A DNA stretch of 64,000 nucleotides from CAYWYR01 sp964462685 (GCA_964462685.1 CAYWYR010000017.1:8401-72400), one strand, 5' to 3'. Positions 36,027 to 45,092 are shown, counted from the first letter of the stretch. Translations and numbers: made by a program. Notes: a model not told the origin generated them from the sequence alone.

Positions 36027-36856
36027 CAATAAGATTCATTTTCATTAGGGAAATTGCCTTTTCGAACATCTTCAGAGTAATCAGTTACTGCTTTGAACAT
36101 CACATCGTGAAGATCGGCATACCTTCTAACAAAACGTGGTGAAAAATCCTTTGTTATCCCTAACATATCAGTATAAACTAGTATCTGCCCATCACAGTTA
36201 CTGCCGGCACCGATACCGATAGTAGGAACTTCTAAACTTTCAGTGATCTTACCGCCTAGCTCGGCTGGTATTTTCTCTAAAGTAATTGCAAACGCCCCGG
36301 CTTCCTGCAATTTGTGTGAATCTTCGAATATCCGTTCGGCTTCGTCTTTGTTTTTGCCACGAGCTCTATAACTGCCAAACTGGTTTATGGATTGCGGGGT
36401 TAGGCCTAAGTGTCCCATTACCGGAATCCCTGACTCAGTCATTCGCTTTACTGCGTCAAGAACCACATCTCCTGCACCCTCAAGCTTTACAGCATGGCAT
36501 CCAGTTTCTTTCATAAGCCTGCCAGCATTACGGAACGCCTCGTTTGAAGTCACCTGATAGGTCATAAACGGCATATCACCCACCACTAAAGCCCTCTGAG
36601 CGGCTTTTACCACATATTTGGTATGATATATAGTATCTTCCAAAGAAACCGAGATAGTCGTTTCATTCCCCTGAACAATATTGCCAAGCGAATCCCCTAC
36701 GAGTATAAGATCAATACCAGCTTCATCGATAATCTTAGCTGTAGTAAAATCATAAGCAGTCAGGCATGATATATTGATGCCGGCTTTCTTCATTTCCTGT
36801 AGCCGCAGAGTTGTAACTGCTCTGTCCTTGAAATTGCTCTGCTTTGAATAGCTCAT
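36026..36856 (-). CDS. panB: 3-methyl-2-oxobutanoate hydroxymethyltransferase
   Basis: First step of the pantothenate (coenzyme A) pathway: transfers a hydroxymethyl group from 5,10-methylene-tetrahydrofolate to 2-oxoisovalerate, giving ketopantoate. The 276 residues carry the family signatures for a TIM barrel with bound metal: LTAYDF, LVGDSLGN, VVGDMPF, VKLEGA, MGHLGLTPQ, ITLEKIP and IGIGAG. Length is normal. It is cytoplasmic. It is followed, with a one-base overlap, by the haem-motif lipoprotein gene, an unexpected partner. Divergent to mazG with only 79 bases between starts. Confidence 0.96.
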   Translation of the reverse strand: MSYSKQSNFKDRAVTTLRLQEMKKAGINISCLTAYDFTTAKIIDEAGIDLILVGDSLGNIVQGNETTISVSLEDTIYHTKYVVKAAQRALVVGDMPFMTYQVTSNEAFRNAGRLMKETGCHAVKLEGAGDVVLDAVKRMTESGIPVMGHLGLTPQSINQFGSYRARGKNKDEAERIFEDSHKLQEAGAFAITLEKIPAELGGKITESLEVPTIGIGAGSNCDGQILVYTDMLGITKDFSPRFVRRYADLHDVMFKAVTDYSEDVRKGNFPNENESY

Positions 36857-36935
36857 CTATTTCCTTTTGTTGCAATACCTTTGTTAACTTGCCTATATAT
36901 AGAAAGCAAGTTACTAATCAATCGTCAAACCAGCT

Positions 36936-37742
36936 ATGGCTAACACTCCAGTTCCTAAACCTACTAACCCAAATGACCCTTCCGATAACTTTACGGCTTT
37001 TCTAGAACTTGTTAGGATTCTCAGGAAAGAATGCCCGTGGGATATCAAACAGACTAACGAGTCTATCGGTCCGCTATTGATAGAAGAGACTTACGAAGTG
37101 CAGGATGCTATCAGGGATAACAACTGGCCAGAGCTCTCTAAAGAACTCGGGGATGTTCTGCTTCATGTTGTTATGCACTCGGTAATAGCTGAAGAGAACG
37201 AATCTAAATTCGATATAAATGATGTGATTAACCGCATACATACAAAGCTTGTATCTCGGCATCCACATGTATTCGGGGAAAAAGAGGTAAGCGGTGATAA
37301 GGAGGTACTCGATAACTGGGAAAAACTTAAAAGAAAAGAAGGAAAGAAAAAGGCTTTATCCGGGATACCAACCGCTCTTCCCGCACTTCTGAAAGCCGAA
37401 AGGGTACAGACAAAAGCAGCACGCGTTGGCTTTGATTGGCCTGATACCAATGGGGCGTGGGAGAAAGTTGATGAAGAGCTGAAGGAACTAAAAGAAGCGA
37501 TAGATAGCGGGATAGACAAAAATATAGAAGATGAGATAGGCGATGTACTTTTCAGTATTGTGAATGTTACCAGAAAAAGCGGTAAAATAGCAGAAGAGGC
37601 ACTTGCCAGGACGACCGATAAATTCATCAGAAGGTTTGAGTATATTGAGGCAAGTGCTGAAGAGGTAGGGAAGAAAATCGATGAACTTGATCTGCAGGAA
37701 ATGGATAACCTTTGGAATTTGGCAAAAGATAAAGGCTTGTAA
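36936..37742 (+). CDS. mazG: Nucleoside triphosphate pyrophosphohydrolase MazG
   Basis: Hydrolyses NTPs and dNTPs to monophosphates and pyrophosphate, a house-cleaning role. The 268 residues hold two MazG domains. The first has the canonical metal site Glu50, Glu51, Glu54 and, 16 positions on, Glu70-x-x-Asp73 (ELGD), after the RKECPWDIKQT motif. The second has EELKE and DEIGDVLFSIVN. Its length agrees with E. coli MazG (about 263). It is cytoplasmic and stands alone, 57 bases before the DsbD-N-like gene. Confidence 0.94.
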   Translation: MANTPVPKPTNPNDPSDNFTAFLELVRILRKECPWDIKQTNESIGPLLIEETYEVQDAIRDNNWPELSKELGDVLLHVVMHSVIAEENESKFDINDVINRIHTKLVSRHPHVFGEKEVSGDKEVLDNWEKLKRKEGKKKALSGIPTALPALLKAERVQTKAARVGFDWPDTNGAWEKVDEELKELKEAIDSGIDKNIEDEIGDVLFSIVNVTRKSGKIAEEALARTTDKFIRRFEYIEASAEEVGKKIDELDLQEMDNLWNLAKDKGL

Positions 37743-37799
37743 AATTCAAATTACATCATATTAATATAAAAGCATTCACTAAATAATTTTCGGGAATAC

Positions 37800-38624
37800 A
37801 TGAAAAAAACAATACTAATTGCAATAATGCTATGTTCCTCTCTGTCCTTGTACCCCAACCCGAAAATCGAGAGCGTAAAGCTTATTTCTCCTGATGTAAC
37901 CGTCATGAGGGGTGATACCGTAGGTGTGCTGATTCAGTTTAAGTTTAACAGAGGTGCCCACAGTTATTGGATAAATAACGGTGAAACAGGCATCCCACCA
38001 AATATTGAGTTTGATATAGAAGGCGGGGCTAAACTAATAAATATGAAATACCAGATCCCGCATATTATATCAGGGGACGGTATTACTGATTATGGATATG
38101 AGGAGAGTATGAATGTCTATGCCAAGTTCCATCTTCCGGAAAATTCTTCTTCCAGTAGTGTCAAGATTAATATGAAAGCTGATCTGCTTGTATGCGATAC
38201 CAAATGCATCCCGGATTCAGCCAAAGGCAGCATATCATTTAAAGTATCTGATATGATTGGTTTTGATGGTGTGAACTGGAAGAAAATCGAAACTATTGAA
38301 TCAGCCTTAGCTGATATGCCTATCAGATATGAAAGGAAAAGCGAGTTTACACCGACTGAATCAGGCGGATCTATTAAAGTTGATTTACCGCAGTATCTAC
38401 CTGGGGAATACTATTTTTTCCCTGCGGAAGGTGGAGTGTTTGTTGCCAGCGAAAAGCAAAAACAAAGTCTTATCCAAAACAAACTCGAATTGCAACTCGA
38501 AAAAAGCATGTATTTTTATGAATATCCAGATACTGTAAAAGGGATAATATATTCTAAAGAACCTTTTACTGTAAACGGAATCAGGACAAATGGCTTATGG
38601 GTAGAAATGCCTGTATCTAAATAA
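37800..38624 (+). CDS. Exported DsbD N-terminal (alpha)-like domain protein
   Basis: A 274-residue protein with a Sec signal (MKKTILIAIMLCSSLSLYPNP). The segment up to about residue 160 matches the DsbD alpha/DsbC-like immunoglobulin fold: SYWINNGETGIPP, a GITDYGYEE segment, and LLVCDTKCIP carrying Cys132 and Cys136, the usual redox pair. The membrane and thioredoxin domains of full DsbD are absent, so this is a stand-alone periplasmic domain that may accept or pass electrons to another thiol protein. The rest (about 160-274) is unassigned. The following lipoprotein gene begins 12 bases later, so they are probably co-transcribed. Confidence 0.78.
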   Translation: MKKTILIAIMLCSSLSLYPNPKIESVKLISPDVTVMRGDTVGVLIQFKFNRGAHSYWINNGETGIPPNIEFDIEGGAKLINMKYQIPHIISGDGITDYGYEESMNVYAKFHLPENSSSSSVKINMKADLLVCDTKCIPDSAKGSISFKVSDMIGFDGVNWKKIETIESALADMPIRYERKSEFTPTESGGSIKVDLPQYLPGEYYFFPAEGGVFVASEKQKQSLIQNKLELQLEKSMYFYEYPDTVKGIIYSKEPFTVNGIRTNGLWVEMPVSK

Positions 38625-38635
38625 ACTAAATAAAA

Positions 38636-39268
38636 ATGAATATTAAATCTTTAGTATATATTGCCCTAATATCCGCAATAAGTCTTTCGTGCAATAAAGA
38701 ACCAAAAGAAAGATTGCTTTATAATGTTTTTACAGTATCAAAAAGTGAAAACGCCATAGCTACCAACCCTACTTATGATGATATAGAAACAACTACTATT
38801 ATAATAGATTACGAAAAAAAGGTTTCGTATTCAGGTACTTATACTAAAGGCGAGTATCCGTATGTTGGGTATCATTATAATGATTATGATAGATCAAAAG
38901 TTGAAATATTAATACCTATGATCGATAAATGGTCAGCGGAATTATATTATCCTCCTATAGTATTCTATCCGGATAAGCTAAATACAGGGGAGACCTATAA
39001 ACATGATTATAGTTTCTTTCAACCAATTGATTCCCAAGATAGTATCTCTAAAATAGGAGCTAACCCTATATACACAACTGCTAATTACAAAGTAATTGAT
39101 TTAAAACAGATAGAGGAATATGATATATACACTATTGAGGCTGAATGCAATGAATCAGCATGCAAAACTATATTCTCTATATCATACCCAGAATTAATCA
39201 ATGATATATTACTGATTAAAGGTAAAGATACTATCAAACTGGAAAATATCCACTATATAAGCGAATAA
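38636..39268 (+). CDS. Lipoprotein of unknown function
   Basis: A 210-residue protein whose N-terminus (MNIKSLVYIALISAISLSCNKEP) is a lipoprotein signal with lipobox SLSC. The mature part is rich in Tyr, Asp and Ile and probably beta-stranded. Two cysteines occur close together near the C-terminus (AECNESACKT), perhaps a disulfide. I recognise no family. The AT-rich codon use resembles that of its neighbours. It lies 12 bases after the DsbD-N-like gene, which could supply thiol chemistry for the CNESAC motif, but that link is speculative. Confidence 0.7.
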   Translation: MNIKSLVYIALISAISLSCNKEPKERLLYNVFTVSKSENAIATNPTYDDIETTTIIIDYEKKVSYSGTYTKGEYPYVGYHYNDYDRSKVEILIPMIDKWSAELYYPPIVFYPDKLNTGETYKHDYSFFQPIDSQDSISKIGANPIYTTANYKVIDLKQIEEYDIYTIEAECNESACKTIFSISYPELINDILLIKGKDTIKLENIHYISE

Positions 39269-39311
39269 ATAGTCTTATTATCCATGTAAATAATCTTAAT
39301 AAAAAGGAAAA

Positions 39312-39524
39312 ATGATGATTAGAGAAGGAAGTAAGGTTAAATGGAACTGGGGCGGTGGAACGGTAGAAGGCAAAGTAGAGGAGACTTATACTGAAAAAAC
39401 ATCCAAAACAATAAAAGGCAATGAAGTTACCAGAAACGGAGAAGACGGCAACAAAGCCCTCTACATCAAGTCCGATGACGGTGACTATGTACTCAAATCT
39501 GAGTCCGAAGTTGAAAAGGCATAA
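39312..39524 (+). CDS. DUF2945 (HVA1-TUDOR-like) small protein
   Basis: A 70-residue cytoplasmic protein that fits the DUF2945/hypervirulence-associated TUDOR-like family along its full length: GSKVKWNWGGGTVEGKVEE, then TIKGNEVTRNG and DGDYVLKSESEVEKA. The first of two adjacent ATG codons follows a good AAGGA ribosome site. Members are common, small and of unproven function; a role in stress or nucleic-acid binding has been suggested but is not shown here. Confidence 0.85.
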   Translation: MMIREGSKVKWNWGGGTVEGKVEETYTEKTSKTIKGNEVTRNGEDGNKALYIKSDDGDYVLKSESEVEKA

Positions 39525-39603
39525 CTACCCATTAGCTATATTTCTATTGGCATAACAATTGCCTACCATCTAGTAATTGAATTATAATAACAGTTGGTAG
39601 CTT

Positions 39604-40764
39604 ATGTCAGGTTCTAAGATATTTGTCTTTTCCGCATACCTATTGGGTTTGTTCGCATATCACGGTATCAGGGCGGCAGAACCCATAGTAGAAGTACCGC
39701 CCCTGCCTACAGGGGAGCTTCTGGAAATATACGAGGACAGCGAAGAACTTTTCGCTATCAAGCTACTGGAGTATTATCGCTTTTCAGCTATACTGGAAAC
39801 CCAGCTGGATATGATGGGGGTTACTCCGAGCTTGACAGCGCCTATCCCCACACTAGAACAGCTTTCCGATGCTGATGGTGAAGTGCTCCAACAATACGCA
39901 GCACTAGCAAAAGCTCTTGAAGATCAAGTATATTCTACGCCTTCAAGTGTAAACCACCAGGAACTTACCACGCTTAGGCAGGCTTACAAAGATCAGCTTA
40001 AGACAGTTGATTCATTACAGGCACAGGTGTTTCGCTTAGGTGTAAATCAGCAGTCTATCTCTTATTACAGAGAATCAATGATGCAGCTTATCAGCGATAA
40101 TGATTCAATAATCATGAGGTCGGACTCGCTTAGGATGCAGGACTATGAGCGCTTTAAAGAAAGAGAAGCATCTATTCGTAATACCTATGAAGCGGCATCA
40201 TTAGACACAGAACCTGTTATCGCAATAGCTGCCAAAGCTATAACTCCTATCTTCAATAATGACGACCTTAGAACTGAATTATCCCCCGGTGCGGAACTGA
40301 TATTCCATACATATCCGATATTCGGGTTTGGTAAAAACATCCAGATCAACGTAGGATATATGAACCCGTTAGTAGTTGTGGATGATGAAGACGATCTTAA
40401 TTCGATAACCGCCGAATACGAGAACCACGTTTACAGTTTCGGCATAATGGGCGGGCTTCCCGGCATAGTTTCATCCGATGATATAGATTTCAATTTGCGG
40501 TTCGGCGCGGCGGCTTATTGGGGGCACGGAAACGCTCCCAACACCGCCCTCCCTGATAATAAATGGCAAGGCCAAATGCTAGATCTGCAAATAGGCGTAG
40601 CACCGAAAAACAAACTGTTGCCGGCCGAGCTGATCTTAGGCTATAGCCTTATGTTCTCAAATCGAGATCTGAATTTTGCATCACCGACCACTTCGGTTGA
40701 GCTAGGGAACACAAATATCCATATATTAGAGATCGGTCTGAGAATTAATCTATGGTCTTTATAA
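39604..40764 (+). CDS. Exported coiled-coil plus outer-membrane barrel-like protein, unknown function
   Basis: A 386-residue protein with a signal peptide (KIFVFSAYLLGLFAYHGIRAA). About residues 30-200 are helical and probably coiled coil (ALAKALEDQVYS, RQAYKDQLKTVDSLQAQ). About residues 205-386 alternate polar and aromatic residues in short strands and end in LEIGLRINLWSL, as expected for an eight-strand outer-membrane barrel whose last residue is aromatic or hydrophobic. No family is recognised. Its end overlaps an in-frame upstream extension of the next gene, and the next chosen start lies two bases after its stop, so the two genes are coupled. Confidence 0.68.
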   Translation: MSGSKIFVFSAYLLGLFAYHGIRAAEPIVEVPPLPTGELLEIYEDSEELFAIKLLEYYRFSAILETQLDMMGVTPSLTAPIPTLEQLSDADGEVLQQYAALAKALEDQVYSTPSSVNHQELTTLRQAYKDQLKTVDSLQAQVFRLGVNQQSISYYRESMMQLISDNDSIIMRSDSLRMQDYERFKEREASIRNTYEAASLDTEPVIAIAAKAITPIFNNDDLRTELSPGAELIFHTYPIFGFGKNIQINVGYMNPLVVVDDEDDLNSITAEYENHVYSFGIMGGLPGIVSSDDIDFNLRFGAAAYWGHGNAPNTALPDNKWQGQMLDLQIGVAPKNKLLPAELILGYSLMFSNRDLNFASPTTSVELGNTNIHILEIGLRINLWSL

Positions 40765-40766
40765 AT

Positions 40767-41771
40767 ATGAACACCTTATTCAATAAAATACTTCCTGTTA
40801 TAATTCTGGTTTTGATTTCAATTCAGGTGTTACCTGCGCAATCATCAAAAAAAGAACTCGGAACTCGTTACCTTAAGCTTGCCAATACTTACCGCGAAGC
40901 GGGGGACTGGAAGAACGCTGAAAAGTATATCCAAAAAGGGCTGGAACTTGCTGGCCAAGATGAATACTGGAAAGCCGTTGCCTTTGAATATATGGGATAT
41001 GTAGAGCGAGACAGAGCCTTTGAAAAGACACCAGTTGATAGAAATGGCTTGAGCGCCGCACGCAACTACATGGCCGATGCTTACGATATCTACGACAGAA
41101 TTATAGTTATGGAGGAAGGTTCACCAACCGCATTGCGCCAGCTTGAATTAGAGAAGCAAAAAATAGACAATTACCTCGGCGGGAACTCAAGTGTCTATAA
41201 TGCTTCCGATTATTCCGCAAATAGCAATACCCTTAATTATGACGGGCAAAAGCTAAAGGACTTCCCCGATGATGTGCCGCCTTCGGCGGTGAATTTATCA
41301 TTGCAGAATAATAAGCTTAAAGCTTTTCCATCGGAGCTTGCTCGGCTCGGTAGTTTGAGATATCTAAATCTATCGGTTAACAAAATCAAACAAGTCTCCA
41401 GCAGTATCGGAATGATAGGAGGCCTTGAATGGCTTGATCTATCAGATAACCGCATAAATGACCTACCAAATGAGATAGCGATGCTGTCCGATCTTGAAAT
41501 ACTTGATCTATCTGATAATAAGCTAAAAGATCTGCCGAGTGCAATGTGCCGAATGCAAGGCCTTAAAGTTCTTGATATAAGTGGAAATAAATTAGAGTTC
41601 GAGAGAATCAAAAATCTTATCCAGTGCCTACCCAATACCAATATCATCCATGATAAATACGAACGGGAAGACGAAGGCTCAAGCAATAATCTTATCTTCG
41701 GCCAGCCATCACCCGATCTTCCTCTAAATACCGATCCCGTAGAATCCATACCCAGCGAAAGAAGACCGTGA
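40767..41771 (+). CDS. Exported TPR and leucine-rich-repeat protein
   Basis: A 334-residue protein. ATG 40767 is chosen because MNTLFNKILPVIILVLISIQVLPAQ is a complete signal peptide; an ATG at 40752 would add five residues and overlap the previous gene. One or two TPR-like helical pairs (about 20-75, RYLKLANTYREAGDWKNAEKY) are followed by five leucine-rich repeats (about 155-270) of the type LEYLDLSDNRI-x-LP-x-E. The C-terminus is a Pro/Ser-rich tail. Bacterial LRR proteins usually bind protein ligands. It is coupled with the preceding barrel-like protein, so it could be the periplasmic or surface partner of that protein (inference). Confidence 0.82.
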   Translation: MNTLFNKILPVIILVLISIQVLPAQSSKKELGTRYLKLANTYREAGDWKNAEKYIQKGLELAGQDEYWKAVAFEYMGYVERDRAFEKTPVDRNGLSAARNYMADAYDIYDRIIVMEEGSPTALRQLELEKQKIDNYLGGNSSVYNASDYSANSNTLNYDGQKLKDFPDDVPPSAVNLSLQNNKLKAFPSELARLGSLRYLNLSVNKIKQVSSSIGMIGGLEWLDLSDNRINDLPNEIAMLSDLEILDLSDNKLKDLPSAMCRMQGLKVLDISGNKLEFERIKNLIQCLPNTNIIHDKYEREDEGSSNNLIFGQPSPDLPLNTDPVESIPSERRP

Positions 41772-41911
41772 AAATAATATTTTTATCAAAACTGTGACAA
41801 AAGTAAAATAATATTGTTTATTAAATGTAAATAAGTTAAGAGGTAATAGTTAATGATTGGCAAAAAGGCCTAAAGGGCTGTTTTTATTATAAACTAATAG
41901 GAGATAAAGCT

Positions 41912-41968
41912 ATGACTATACTTACCCTCCCCCGCCCCCCACTCTCTCTCTTAGTGCTTCTAAACTGA
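41912..41968 (+). CDS. Possible 18-residue leader peptide with a polypyrimidine tract
   Basis: ATG 41912 follows a good AGGAG (41899-41903 area) and opens 18 codons (MTILTLPRPPLSLLVLLN) ending in TGA 41966-41968, nine bases before the next gene. It is in the same frame as that gene. The codons fall in a C/T-rich tract (41925-41952) that stands out in AT-rich surroundings. It may be a translational leader. No gene family applies, and it could be non-coding. Confidence 0.3.
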   Translation: MTILTLPRPPLSLLVLLN

Positions 41969-41977
41969 CTTGCAAAT

Positions 41978-42925
41978 ATGGCAAAGTTTAGAAAATTATA
42001 TTTGCATCCTATTCTAGCGGTTCTGATTTGTTGTTGTTTTCCATTAAAATCAACAGCACAGATTGGTGTAATTACTACTGGTCCTGATCTAACACCAATT
42101 GAAGAAGCCGATTTCATAGGTAGAGTAGCAGACTTGGTTAACTTATCAGAAGTTGATTCTACTCAAATAGCGCCACCCTGTTATGATCGAGATAGTTGTA
42201 TTGATCCTTTAACAGGTAATTCAAATTGGACAACATGGAATTTAGATACTGCAATTGTAATACATCCACTTTTCCCAGATTGCCCGATTTTACTCGATTA
42301 TAGATTTAGGAGATGTATTGGTTCTGACAATAAATATCAGCATTATATTGATAGGTTTGTTATACCTGATTCTGCAGATGCTAGATGTAATGCATTATTG
42401 AGTTTTCTTGAAGCTGGCAATAATGATCAAGCTGCATCAGCTGTTGGGGTAGAATTATTACACGATATATATGCAATAATAGCGAGAGATAGATTTATTG
42501 ATTTTAATCAGCAAAGTATGGAAGATACAACATATCCAGATACGCTATATTGTGATAGTCCATATCTAACTTATAGGGGAGCATACTACACTGGAACATG
42601 TATGGGTGCATGTAGGGCTTATATTCAAAATCCTAATTATTCTAATAGTGGTGTATTAACTACTTTTCACGCTTGTTTTGAAGAATCTTGTTGTAGAGTC
42701 GAAAATAGGTTTTGTGTAGATAGACAAAGTGGTACTCTAGTACATAATAGCAATACAGATGGCAGTGACAGCCCAGTGCATTGCCACGATTATCCATTTG
42801 AAAACATAAATGATTGTTACTCTGCAATCGGAGAGACATTCATTTATGACATGCGGATGCTTCCTTGTAGGCCAAGCTGTATTATTAACCAAGCAAACTG
42901 GGGCGGCACCCAGATAATAGAATGA
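41978..42925 (+). CDS. Cysteine-rich exported protein, unknown function
   Basis: A 315-residue protein with a signal peptide (KLYLHPILAVLICCCFPLKSTAQ). The mature part has 16 cysteines by my count, many in close pairs (TCMGAC, ESCC, PCRPSC), which suggests a disulfide-bonded extracellular domain. It is rich in Tyr and Asp and has no internal repeats or T9SS domain. The cysteine clusters lie in the C-terminal half. It starts nine bases after a possible leader peptide and ends seven bases before the next T9SS cargo gene, so the two are probably co-transcribed. I recognise no family. Confidence 0.72.
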   Translation: MAKFRKLYLHPILAVLICCCFPLKSTAQIGVITTGPDLTPIEEADFIGRVADLVNLSEVDSTQIAPPCYDRDSCIDPLTGNSNWTTWNLDTAIVIHPLFPDCPILLDYRFRRCIGSDNKYQHYIDRFVIPDSADARCNALLSFLEAGNNDQAASAVGVELLHDIYAIIARDRFIDFNQQSMEDTTYPDTLYCDSPYLTYRGAYYTGTCMGACRAYIQNPNYSNSGVLTTFHACFEESCCRVENRFCVDRQSGTLVHNSNTDGSDSPVHCHDYPFENINDCYSAIGETFIYDMRMLPCRPSCIINQANWGGTQIIE

Positions 42926-42932
42926 GGTAAAT

Positions 42933-44426
42933 ATGAAGTATTTAATAATGATTTCTTTTTTAATGTTTGGTGTAGTATTGCAAAGCGCAAGCGAACCAAA
43001 ATATCATGAGATCTTCGAAACCGGCGGGCATGATAATACTAAACACAGAATGTTCACGGATGGTCAATATGTATATCTCTATTATACACATTTTGATGAT
43101 ATTCCAAACCTTATGGACAATTTTTGGGATGAAAGGGCGAACTTTCATGCCATTAAATTTAACGGTGGGCATGCCGCTACCTACAAAACAAAGTTCAATA
43201 ACGACCTCTTCCGCCCTTCCGATATGCGTTATAATAACAAGACAGATCGGTTTGAAATTCTCGGACAGTATGCACCGGACGAAAGAACCAATGAGCATTT
43301 ATTCTCACAGTCAACCATTGCTTATATAGAATTAAGCAAATCAGGTTCGGTTTTGAACGAAGATTATCCTGAATACCGTAAGGATATCAAGACAAGATTG
43401 TCAACTTTTAGCCCACGGTTTCACGGCGATAGTATTATCTCTATTTTTACTCCCGATATGCACCCTTACTATAACAATGTGGTTATGGAGGTGTACGATA
43501 AGGATAGAAACCTACTGAATCGTGTCGATATTGATTCCGCATACAAATCAGATAATAGGGTTATCCGTTATGATGTAAGGAATGTCATTCAAGTCCCATC
43601 TGGTAATTATTACGCTTTTGGTGAAATAAGAGCCTTCGAACTTGACCCTGATGAAGATGGTCCGACAGAGATTACCGACAGGTTTATCTATAAATTCGAC
43701 AGAGACCTAAATCTGGTTTACAGATACGATGATTTCAACGAATCCGAGTCCTACACGCCATGGTCTAATATAATCGAACAAGGGGATAAAGTTCTTTTAT
43801 TTGATAATTGGGATGTAACTGTACTCAATGAAAATGGCGAGTATGAGGATCATATAAACTACCGCAGTAATATGCCCAAGAATACAGCTGTGGTATCGCA
43901 GGTTATAAAAACAGCCGATGAAGGGTATTTAATTGCAGGCGCGTATCATGAGAGCGAACCCGAGAGATCAGTAGCGACTTTAATGAAGTTTGACAGCGAT
44001 TTTAATATGTCATGGATGACAAACTGGGATAACGGTATATTTGATAGAGGCTGTATGGGTTTGGTCGAGAGCAGACCGGGCGAATATTTTGTCGGTATAA
44101 AAGGTCCTTACTTCATAACTGTGTATATGATGAATGATGCATTTATTACTGACGTTGAAGACTCACAACCGGAATCAGGTATAAGTGTTTTCCCTAACCC
44201 CGCACAAAGGAATCAGAATAAGATATCTGTCAAACGTCATAAGATCAATAAAGATCAGATGGTTCAGATATATGACTCGAACGGTAAACTATTCCCTGCT
44301 ATATATCAGTTCCACGATGAAAGGATAGATATACTTCCGCAAGTAGATATGACTCCCGGTATATACCTTATTAGTATTATCGGTTCCGATGGTCTCGTTA
44401 GCAGCGAAAAACTTATAGTCCAGTAG
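42933..44426 (+). CDS. T9SS cargo protein with a probable beta-propeller-like domain
   Basis: A 497-residue secreted protein: a signal peptide (MKYLIMISFLMFGVVLQS), a domain of about 390 residues with repeated FDRDL/FDSDF and YDK-type strands that suggests a propeller, and a T9SS type A sorting domain from about residue 405 (SVFPNPAQRNQ, YDSNGKLF, TPGIYLISI, ending SEKLIVQ). It is predicted to be exported across the outer membrane. The cysteine-rich neighbour starts the pair. A terminator follows. No enzyme motif is visible. Confidence 0.82.
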   Translation: MKYLIMISFLMFGVVLQSASEPKYHEIFETGGHDNTKHRMFTDGQYVYLYYTHFDDIPNLMDNFWDERANFHAIKFNGGHAATYKTKFNNDLFRPSDMRYNNKTDRFEILGQYAPDERTNEHLFSQSTIAYIELSKSGSVLNEDYPEYRKDIKTRLSTFSPRFHGDSIISIFTPDMHPYYNNVVMEVYDKDRNLLNRVDIDSAYKSDNRVIRYDVRNVIQVPSGNYYAFGEIRAFELDPDEDGPTEITDRFIYKFDRDLNLVYRYDDFNESESYTPWSNIIEQGDKVLLFDNWDVTVLNENGEYEDHINYRSNMPKNTAVVSQVIKTADEGYLIAGAYHESEPERSVATLMKFDSDFNMSWMTNWDNGIFDRGCMGLVESRPGEYFVGIKGPYFITVYMMNDAFITDVEDSQPESGISVFPNPAQRNQNKISVKRHKINKDQMVQIYDSNGKLFPAIYQFHDERIDILPQVDMTPGIYLISIIGSDGLVSSEKLIVQ

Positions 44427-44454
44427 GAAATATTTCCCTTTAATCCATCTATCA

Positions 44455-44486
44455 AGGGGGCGGTTTTACCGTCCCTTTTGTTTTTT
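44455..44486 (+). terminator. Rho-independent terminator after the T9SS cargo gene
   Basis: Stem GGGGCGG (about 44455-44463 on the left) with CCGTCCCTT (44469-44477), including one G-T pair, is followed by a T-rich run. Confidence 0.75.
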
Positions 44487-44534
44487 ATAGAAAATAAATA
44501 TAATTTAGATATCAATTAAGATCAATTCTATATT

Positions 44535-45092
44535 ATGAAAACAAATATGAAAAAGTACCTCTACACTATCGCAGTAACATTCCTGTCTTTTTGCTTTATC
44601 TCATGCAGCGGCGATGATTCAGAAAATACTGAACCTTTAGAAGAAACAACTCTTGAAGAGCTAGCTGCGGAGAACGAAGCCGAAATGGCTGAAGAAAGTT
44701 CTGTAAGTTTCAGCTACACCGGTGATTACGAAGGAACTGTAAATACTTCAGATATTACAGCCCAAAATTTAGATGGCGGCGATATTGATTTAGCTATCGA
44801 TTTAGCCGAAAGCGGAATGATGTATGTCAACCTTCAGGAAAGCGATTTCCAAGTAGGCGAGATGATGGATATCTATCAGGAAGACAGAAACACGTTGACA
44901 CTTGAATTAGGCGATTACAAACTGCTGCTCCAGCCAGGCTCCCAGTTAACTGTAGCTGATAGATCAGATAACGGTATCCATATCAAGTCAGGTGAAATGA
45001 CTTTCAAAGGATATCAGATATCTGATGATATGCAGGAAAGACCATCTAAAATGATAACACTTAAAGATCTTGATCTGCAGTATTACAGATAA
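44535..45092 (+). CDS. Small lipoprotein of unknown function
   Basis: A 185-residue lipoprotein: KKYLYTIAVTFLSFCFISCSGDD gives a hydrophobic core and lipobox with Cys. A Glu/Asp-rich spacer (about 28-58) leads to a compact beta-rich domain of about 120 residues (SFSYTGDYEG to KDLDLQYYR). The acidic spacer and small domain are typical of outer-membrane lipoproteins in FCB bacteria. I do not recognise a family. It has its own position between a terminator and paaA. Confidence 0.72.
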   Translation: MKTNMKKYLYTIAVTFLSFCFISCSGDDSENTEPLEETTLEELAAENEAEMAEESSVSFSYTGDYEGTVNTSDITAQNLDGGDIDLAIDLAESGMMYVNLQESDFQVGEMMDIYQEDRNTLTLELGDYKLLLQPGSQLTVADRSDNGIHIKSGEMTFKGYQISDDMQERPSKMITLKDLDLQYYR

